Of a stretch of 5,796 bases of DNA, positions 1 through 4,201 are shown in pieces. The stretch spans positions 1 through 5,796 of the forward strand of contig CAXGAP010000051.1 in NCBI GenBank assembly GCA_964008075.1, written 5' to 3'. Position 1 is the stretch's first letter, and every line of letters starts with the position of its first letter. The position numbers and the translations under genes were made by a program. The DNA comes from UBA724 sp964008075 (GTDB lineage Bacteria > Bacteroidota > Bacteroidia > Flavobacteriales > Flavobacteriaceae). The notes beneath the pieces were generated by a model. That model did no database searches. It saw nothing but the letters and a program-made list of their open reading frames with translations, and was not told the DNA's origin.

Positions 1-1409
1 TCGGTAATCGAGGTTAAGATTTCGTAGTAACTGCGAATGTTGTTTACATAAATTACCGGTTCCCAGCCCCTGGCATAGCCATGACTTAAAAACGGATACC
101 ATTTCTTATTCGCCAAAAGCGGTAAAGATTTGCTGACGTTGTCCCAGCGGGTCGGATCATTTCCTTGAAACTCAGCCACTTGCCACGCGTCTTTGAGGTG
201 ACCGTAACCGACGTTATAAGCAGCCAAGGCAAACCAGCTACGATCTGGCTCCGTGATTGTTTCAGGGAGACGATGCCACTGCTTAACAAAATATTCAGCA
301 CCCCCGCGAATGCTGCTGGCAGGATCCAAGCGATTCTTGATATTTAATTCTTTGGCGGTGGTGAGCGTGAGCATCATCAAACCCCGGACACCTGTTTTAG
401 AGATTGCTCTGGGTTGCCAGTGCGACTCTTGGTATCCGATGGCGGCTAAGAGGCGCCAGTCCACATCAAATTGCATGCCGGCAGAGACAAAATTTTCTTT
501 GTATTTAGGCAAGCGACTTTGGACGTGCTCAATAAAGGTTCTGGTGTCCACATAATCCAATGCATCCGCATACCCATAATAGCGTTCATTGATTTGAGTC
601 ACCAAACCCTCTCGTTCGGCTTCTATAAGGAAATTATCGGCTTGTTCTCTCAATTCTCGTGTGCCTTTTTTCTTATAAACCCATGCCAGTTCTTTGTTCT
701 TTTTAAGATCCAATGCCACCCTTAATTCTGGATTGATGTGTCGTTGCAGAGCAAATTCATTGCTGTCGGCAATTGTAAAATCAATCTCTTCTAGATCCAC
801 TCTGCTCATTAATTCTTCTACACCCTGTGAGGCATTGGTTGACCAAGTTAAGTTGGGGTAGTCTATCTTCAATTCTTCAAGCGCTTCTTCGTGATCGATC
901 TCGCTGGTGATTTCAATTTTTCGTCCCACAATGTTTTCCACAGAAAGAGGTTTTGTGGTGCCACGTTTGTAGATTAGATGTGTATCCACATTGGCATAAG
1001 GGTATCCAAAGCTCAGATTCTCACTCCAGTTTTCTGTTGGCGTAACTCCAGCTGCTGCCAAGTGACCTTTGCCGGATTCCAGCGCCGGTTTTATGTCGGC
1101 AATTTTATCCACCACTTTGATGACCAGCTTCACACCCAGATTTTTGGCGAGCTCATTCACCAGATCGTACTCGGGTCCGGTCATTTGCATGTCATCTTGA
1201 TAGAAAGTTGTGGGGCTCGTGAGTGTAACCACATGCAGTTCGCCTTTTTCTTTGATTTGATCAAGCACATTTGGTTCGTGCGAACACGTCACGGCGAGTA
1301 TGCAAACTATGGGCATAGAAAAGAGTCGGTGGTACTTCACTCTGATTTTAGACCAATCAAAGGCAAGGGTGCTCAGCGCACGATCTTTTTTTATCGTTCT
1401 TCGCTTCAT
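1..1409 (-). CDS. mltF: Membrane-bound lytic murein transglycosylase F (partial, 3' end outside window)
   Basis: Reading from the ATG at 1409 gives 469 uninterrupted residues before the window edge. Residues about 55-278 form a periplasmic solute-binding-like domain (family 3 SBP type). Residues about 295-445 form a soluble-lytic-transglycosylase (SLT) domain. The catalytic Glu is E328 in GYQESHW (codon 426-428). It is followed by the family motifs GVRGLMMLT (341-348 region) and ALAAYNVGYGHL (394-405). Enzymes of this family cleave the MurNAc-GlcNAc bond of peptidoglycan, forming 1,6-anhydroMurNAc, at the periplasmic face of the outer membrane. The order of domains and wording resemble the Pseudomonas form; probably only a few tens of C-terminal residues are missing. 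The start is uncertain. From ATG 1409 there are 23 extra residues before a GTG (1338-1340) that would give a compact signal peptide, basic KYHR then a hydrophobic run ending LAVTC, with Cys42 as possible lipidation site. ATG 1314-1316 is a third option. No start has a strong ribosome site. Confidence 0.95.
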   Translation of the reverse strand, partial: MKRRTIKKDRALSTLAFDWSKIRVKYHRLFSMPIVCILAVTCSHEPNVLDQIKEKGELHVVTLTSPTTFYQDDMQMTGPEYDLVNELAKNLGVKLVIKVVDKIADIKPALESGKGHLAAAGVTPTENWSENLSFGYPYANVDTHLIYKRGTTKPLSVENIVGRKIEITSEIDHEEALEELKIDYPNLTWSTNASQGVEELMSRVDLEEIDFTIADSNEFALQRHINPELRVALDLKKNKELAWVYKKKGTRELREQADNFLIEAEREGLVTQINERYYGYADALDYVDTRTFIEHVQSRLPKYKENFVSAGMQFDVDWRLLAAIGYQESHWQPRAISKTGVRGLMMLTLTTAKELNIKNRLDPASSIRGGAEYFVKQWHRLPETITEPDRSWFALAAYNVGYGHLKDAWQVAEFQGNDPTRWDNVSKSLPLLANKKWYPFLSHGYARGWEPVIYVNNIRSYYEILTSIT

Positions 1410-1490
1410 TGAGTTATATCCATCAAGCAAACCACCATAAAAACAGGGTAACGGTATCCTAGATTTTCTAATAATGCAGTATTTTTTATT

Positions 1491-1523
1491 ATTATTTTTA
1501 CTTCAAAATTTGAAAAAAATAAT
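1491..1523. repeat. Imperfect AT-rich inverted repeat
   Basis: The left arm (1491-1507) reads ATTATTTTT, then AC, then TTCAAA. The right arm (1509-1523) reads TTTGAA then AAAAATAAT. All 15 bases of the right arm pair with the left arm, leaving the two-base AC bulge and a central A at 1508. The core TTCAAAATTTGAA (1502-1514) is a perfect 13-bp dyad. It lies between two divergent genes and is made only of A-T pairs apart from one G-C pair per arm. It is therefore not a convincing terminator; an operator or a DNA-bending site is more plausible. Chance is a real alternative in such a low-complexity stretch. Confidence 0.45.
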
Positions 1524-1535
1524 TATTTCAATGAT

Positions 1536-1548
1536 TTAAGTAACTTAA
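1536..1548. repeat. Perfect 13-bp dyad TTAAGT-A-ACTTAA
   Basis: TTAAGT (1536-1541) and ACTTAA (1543-1548) are exact reverse complements around a central A at 1542. The centre is 34 bp from that of the dyad at 1502-1514 and about 67 bp upstream of the candidate -10 box at 1609. The form is compatible with a binding site for a dimeric regulator. I do not recognise the motif, and the AT-rich background makes short dyads likely by chance. Confidence 0.35.
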
Positions 1549-1554
1549 TTGTCT

Positions 1555-1574
1555 TTAAATATTGTTTTATTTAA
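1555..1574. repeat. 7-bp inverted repeat with 6-bp spacer
   Basis: TTAAATA (1555-1561) and TATTTAA (1568-1574) are exact reverse complements separated by TTGTTT. It is the third dyad in about 85 bp and lies closest to the candidate promoter of the lipoprotein cluster. It is composed only of A and T, so chance occurrence cannot be excluded. Confidence 0.25.
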
Positions 1575-1608
1575 TAGATAAATAATGAAATTTTTGCGGA
1601 TAAACGGC

Positions 1609-1614
1609 TACAAT
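1609..1614 (+). promoter_or_regulatory. Candidate -10 box of the lipoprotein-gmhA-gmhB cluster
   Basis: TACAAT differs from the sigma-70 consensus TATAAT at one base. It would start transcription near 1620, giving a leader of about 30 bases before the ATG at 1652 and placing the upstream in-frame ATG at 1616 outside the message. The hexamer 17 bp upstream (TGAAAT, 1586-1591) is a poor -35 box, so the call rests on the -10 box and position alone. Confidence 0.35.
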
Positions 1615-1651
1615 AATGATCATGAACCTTAAATATGCAGAGCGGAAACCG

Positions 1652-2074
1652 ATGTATAAAAATGGAATTCACTGCCTTTTGTTATTGGTGTTGATCTCTG
1701 GTTGTGCTACTACCCAAGAAAATCGCATGACTGCCAACAAAACAAAAATAACGGCCTTACACGTAATGAGAGATTACGATCTTTGTTATGGTTTTTTTAC
1801 CGTAAAAGATATGGATGAATGGTATGCCTATGAAAATATCAGAAGAGTTAGACGATTGGACTGCGAACAGCACCGAGAAGAAGCACAGACTCAATACCAA
1901 GGAAAAGAGATAAATTACGATGCATTGAACGTGACACGTTTATTTAAGGGTGATAAAGAAAAAGAAAAAAAACCCATTCTTCAGGACAGAGCTCTCAATG
2001 AAGTTTGTTATATTAGAATCAATGATTTGGTCTTCGCAAAACGAGGACCTGAAAGTGCTTGTCAGAAAAAATGA
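1652..2074 (+). CDS. Small cysteine-containing lipoprotein, function unknown
   Basis: The product has 140 residues from ATG 1652. The N-terminus is a textbook lipoprotein signal: MYKNGIH, a hydrophobic stretch CLLLLVLI, then the lipobox LISGC with Cys18 as the lipidated residue, followed by ATTQ. Residue +2 is Ala rather than Asp, which in enterobacteria favours sorting to the outer membrane. The frame is open back to ATG 1616, but that start would put 12 mostly polar residues before the signal and has no ribosome site, so 1652 is preferred. The mature part is about 123 residues, polar and charged, with four more cysteines (45, 71, 119, 137) that could form two disulfides. The segment DYDLC...IRRVRRLDC (41-71) resembles an LC...RR-x-L-x-C pattern I associate with small secreted proteobacterial proteins. 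I cannot name a family. gmhA follows after 32 bases with no terminator, so co-transcription is likely. Confidence 0.8.
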   Translation: MYKNGIHCLLLLVLISGCATTQENRMTANKTKITALHVMRDYDLCYGFFTVKDMDEWYAYENIRRVRRLDCEQHREEAQTQYQGKEINYDALNVTRLFKGDKEKEKKPILQDRALNEVCYIRINDLVFAKRGPESACQKK

Positions 2075-2094
2075 AAGTTCCATTAGATAATAAT

Positions 2095-2102
2095 AGGTGA
2101 GG
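2095..2102 (+). promoter_or_regulatory. Ribosome binding site of gmhA
   Basis: AGGTGAGG lies 4 bases before the gmhA ATG at 2107 (6 bases if only AGGTGA is counted). It is the clearest Shine-Dalgarno sequence on the plus strand of this window and supports the 2107 start. Confidence 0.7.
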
Positions 2103-2106
2103 CAAA

Positions 2107-2673
2107 ATGAATTCAGCGAATCAAATATTACAAAACGCGGCGGACAGTTTCACTGCCATTACAAAAATATCTGATGATGTGCAAAAAGCAGCTGAAATGA
2201 TCACTGAAGCATTGCGACAAGGAGGAAAGGTATTTTTTTGTGGCAACGGCGGTTCAGCTGGTGACGCACAGCATTTGGAAGCCGAATTTTTAGGGCGCTT
2301 TTTAAAGGAACGGCGACCACTTCCGGCAATTGCATTAACAACCAATGCATCGGCGGTTACGGCGATTGCCAATGACTACGAATACAGTGAGATATTCTCC
2401 AGACAATTGCAGGGTTTGGCCAAAATCGGTGACGTGCTGGTTGGCATTTCAACCAGCGGTAACAGCGCCAATGTGATTGAGGCCATCAAAATGGCAAGCG
2501 AATGTGGCGTCAAAAGCATTGCACTGACAGGGCAAAATCCCAGTGAAGCCGGTAATCTTGCAGATATCGCAATTCGTGCTCCATCAACACACACTCCGCG
2601 CATTCAAGAGATGCACATTGCGATAGGTCACACGCTTTGTGAAATTGCTGAAAACAGTCTATTTGAAACATGA
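2107..2673 (+). CDS. gmhA: Phosphoheptose isomerase (sedoheptulose 7-phosphate isomerase)
   Basis: The 188-residue product is a single SIS-domain protein of the usual GmhA length. GmhA converts sedoheptulose 7-phosphate to D-glycero-D-manno-heptose 7-phosphate in the cytosol, the first committed step toward the heptose of the LPS inner core. Visible motifs are CGNGGSAGDAQH (45-56), the phosphate-binding loop STSGNS (115-120) and TPRIQEMHIAIGH (163-175). The zinc and catalytic set known from the Burkholderia enzyme (His61, Glu65, Gln172, His180) is matched at a constant offset of five by H56, E60, Q167 and H175. This separates it from DiaA, the replication-initiation paralogue, which lacks the His at the last position and carries altered loops. 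It functions as a tetramer in known cases. The stop overlaps the gmhB start (ATGA), and the lipoprotein gene ends 32 bases upstream. Confidence 0.95.
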   Translation: MNSANQILQNAADSFTAITKISDDVQKAAEMITEALRQGGKVFFCGNGGSAGDAQHLEAEFLGRFLKERRPLPAIALTTNASAVTAIANDYEYSEIFSRQLQGLAKIGDVLVGISTSGNSANVIEAIKMASECGVKSIALTGQNPSEAGNLADIAIRAPSTHTPRIQEMHIAIGHTLCEIAENSLFET

Positions 2674-3194
2674 TCAATACCGGTGATATGAGGCCAGCCG
2701 TATTCTTCGACCGGGATGGAGTCCTCAATCAAGATAAGGGATATATTTATAAAGTTCAGGATTGGGTGTGGATAGAGGGAGCTATAAGTACCATTAAACG
2801 ATTTAATGACGCCAATTATTGGGTTTTTGTGGTCACCAATCAATCCGGTGTGGGCAGGGGTTTATATACAGAAGAGGATATAAATCAAATTCACGATCAT
2901 ATGCGATCTGAGCTCGCTAAGCATGGAGCGAATATCGATGACATCAGATATTGCCCACATCACGTGGACGCAAAAATAAATAAATACAAAGCAGTTTGCA
3001 ACTGGCGAAAACCCGGTAGCGGCATGTTGCAGGATTTAATCTCCTCGTGGTCGATAGATAAAGAGAATAGCCTACTGATTGGTGATAAAGAAACCGATCT
3101 TCAGGCGGCACGAAATATTCAGATTGAAGCTCTGTTTTTTGAAGGTGGTAATCTCGAAGAATTCATCCAACAGGCTGGTTACCCGAAATTATAA
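2670..3194 (+). CDS. gmhB: D-glycero-D-manno-heptose 1,7-bisphosphate 7-phosphatase
   Basis: The 174-residue product is a HAD-superfamily (IIIA) phosphatase, slightly shorter than E. coli GmhB (about 190). It removes the 7-phosphate from heptose 1,7-bisphosphate to give heptose 1-phosphate for nucleotide activation. HAD motif I is FDRDGVLN, with D14 nucleophile and D16 acid/base. Motif II is TNQSG (56-60), motif III is K114 in RKPGSGM, and motif IV is GDKETD (138-143). The zinc loop begins CPHH, with C95 and H97 matching E. coli Cys92 and His94. C110 matches Cys107, but the fourth ligand Cys109 is replaced by W112. The start at 2670 overlaps the gmhA stop in ATGA with no clear ribosome site of its own, which suggests coupled translation; M7 (2688) is an alternative start. 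The anomer preference (beta for ADP-heptose, alpha for GDP-heptose) cannot be read here. Confidence 0.92.
   Translation: MINTGDMRPAVFFDRDGVLNQDKGYIYKVQDWVWIEGAISTIKRFNDANYWVFVVTNQSGVGRGLYTEEDINQIHDHMRSELAKHGANIDDIRYCPHHVDAKINKYKAVCNWRKPGSGMLQDLISSWSIDKENSLLIGDKETDLQAARNIQIEALFFEGGNLEEFIQQAGYPKL
3189..3194. other. Convergent gene overlap sharing a palindromic TTATAA
   Basis: On both strands the six bases read TTA TAA, a leucine codon followed by the stop codon. They close gmhB on the plus strand and the aldo/keto reductase on the minus strand. No intrinsic terminator hairpin is visible within about 50 bases on either side, so transcripts from the two genes may overlap at their 3' ends. Confidence 0.9.
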
Positions 3195-4106
3195 ATTATC
3201 AAAGAATCTTTCCTGTCTTTTTCTGAGGTTCGCACTTGGCATTTCGCCCATTCCACCTCTCATATTGTCCATGACATGTCGTGTTTTGGTCATGCCTGGA
3301 ATCGTCGCTGTCACGCCTGGTTCAGAGAGTGAGTATTTAAGAAGAAATTGCGCCCAACTCTCACATTCAAATTCTGTTGTCCACGCTGGCAATTTTGCTT
3401 TACTAAGTTTAGAAAAAACGCCGCCTCCACCGAAGGGACGATTGATGAGCACTGCAACCCCATTGTCCTTGGCCATAGGAATGACGCGCTCACTTGAGCT
3501 CCTCTGATTGGCTAAGGAGAGATTCACTTGGATAAAATCCAGAGTATGCTCTTTGATGGCTTGTTCCATTAAATCATATTGACTTGGCATATGTGTGGTC
3601 ATACCGATATAACGAATTATTCCAGCAGCTTTCTGCTCTTTTAGAAAAGCCAAGGAGTTTTCCCAGTCTTTAAAATTGTGTACCTGCATCAAATCAAACT
3701 TTTTCGTATCAAAGCGTTTGAAGGATTCGTGAAATCCAACTGTATTGTCGTGAATATTGCGACGGTCGACCTTACTGGCAAGAAATAAGTCTTTTTGTAC
3801 GCCGATTTCAGCGATCAACTCACCCAGCACGATCTCAGAACTGCCATATGTGGGTGCAGTGTCGATGACAGTGCCACCAAGCTCATGAAATTTTTCCAAA
3901 GCTGCTTTCAATGGTACTCTGGCTGACTGATCGTTACCCACACCGTAGCGATTCGTTCCCACACCAATTACAGGAATCATTTCTCCAGAGGAAGGAATAA
4001 CCCTTTTTATAATCTCATTTTCCATCGCAAACATATTGGGTTGCGTGGTCATCAAAGCGCCGACACCCAAACTGGCCTTGGCAAAGGTTCTTCTGGTTAT
4101 GGACAT
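3189..4106 (-). CDS. Tat-signal aldo/keto reductase
   Basis: The 305-residue product belongs to the aldo/keto reductase superfamily, NAD(P)H-dependent oxidoreductases of carbonyl compounds with a TIM-barrel fold. The catalytic tetrad is complete: D82 and Y87 in DTAPTYG, K112 in LASKVD and H143 in MQVHNF. The C-terminal IPGMTKTRHVMDN (269-281) matches the cofactor-binding segment usually written IPGxxxxxHxxEN. The N-terminus is a twin-arginine signal: SITRRTFAK (2-10), then a weakly hydrophobic stretch to about residue 24 and a possible cleavage after MFA (25-27). This points to folded export to the periplasm, as annotated for many members of this subgroup. The substrate is unknown. The start has a good ribosome site, AGGAG at 4113-4117, six bases upstream. 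The gene converges on gmhB with a 6-bp overlap and is divergent from acs, with a 95-bp gap. Confidence 0.9.
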   Translation of the reverse strand: MSITRRTFAKASLGVGALMTTQPNMFAMENEIIKRVIPSSGEMIPVIGVGTNRYGVGNDQSARVPLKAALEKFHELGGTVIDTAPTYGSSEIVLGELIAEIGVQKDLFLASKVDRRNIHDNTVGFHESFKRFDTKKFDLMQVHNFKDWENSLAFLKEQKAAGIIRYIGMTTHMPSQYDLMEQAIKEHTLDFIQVNLSLANQRSSSERVIPMAKDNGVAVLINRPFGGGGVFSKLSKAKLPAWTTEFECESWAQFLLKYSLSEPGVTATIPGMTKTRHVMDNMRGGMGEMPSANLRKRQERFFDNL

Positions 4107-4201
4107 TCCTCTCTCCTTTTTATTTTTTTGAGCTACCTCTAGCTTAGCAATAAAATTAAATGCAGAATAGTTGCAAAAGAAACGTTACAGATGGGTGACC
4201 A
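4107..4201. promoter_or_regulatory. Short divergent intergenic region, aldo/keto reductase and acs
   Basis: These 95 bases must carry the leftward promoter of the reductase and, unless transcription enters from elsewhere, the rightward promoter of acs. I see no convincing pair of -10 and -35 boxes and no CRP-like TGTGA-N6-TCACA site of the kind that controls acs in E. coli. A 5-bp inverted repeat, AGCTA-CCTC-TAGCT, lies at 4131-4144. GGGTGA (4193-4198) is a close-set Shine-Dalgarno candidate for acs. Confidence 0.5.
4113..4117 (-). promoter_or_regulatory. Ribosome binding site of the aldo/keto reductase
   Basis: On the minus strand AGGAG lies six bases before the ATG at 4106. It fixes the start so that the twin-arginine motif is part of the protein. 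Confidence 0.7.

Larger units (their letters stand above)
1410..1651. promoter_or_regulatory. AT-rich intergenic region between divergent mltF and the lipoprotein cluster
   Basis: No convincing gene lies in this gap. It must hold the promoters for mltF (leftward) and for the lipoprotein-gmhA-gmhB cluster (rightward). The stretch from about 1450 to 1600 is almost entirely A and T and contains several inverted repeats, listed separately. On the minus strand, TATAAC (1413-1418) and TAGGAT (near 1460) resemble -10 boxes for mltF, but neither has a good -35 box at the right distance. If TATAAC is the real -10 box, transcription would start at or inside the first codon of the longest mltF reading frame, which would favour a downstream mltF start. 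No G+C-rich hairpin with a U-tract is visible. Confidence 0.6.

Noticed and set aside
978..1412. A 144-codon open frame on the plus strand
   Set aside because: It lies wholly opposite the mltF coding sequence, which has clear family motifs along its length. The antisense product shows no recognisable domain and the frame has no ribosome site.
1491..1523. Intrinsic terminator
   Set aside because: The stem is almost entirely A-T and lies upstream of both flanking genes, which are divergent, so there is no transcript for it to end.
2107..2673. DiaA, the DnaA-binding SIS-domain paralogue, as identity of the isomerase gene
   Set aside because: All four metal and catalytic residues of GmhA (H56, E60, Q167, H175) are present and gmhB is directly coupled; DiaA lacks these residues.
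2121..2843. Several 70-85 codon minus-strand frames opposite gmhA and gmhB
   Set aside because: They are antisense to two well-supported enzymes, have no ribosome sites and their translations look like reverse-strand shadows.
3079..3507. A 142-codon plus-strand frame spanning the gmhB end and the reductase gene
   Set aside because: It overlaps gmhB in another frame and then runs antisense to the reductase. Both of those genes have complete catalytic motifs.
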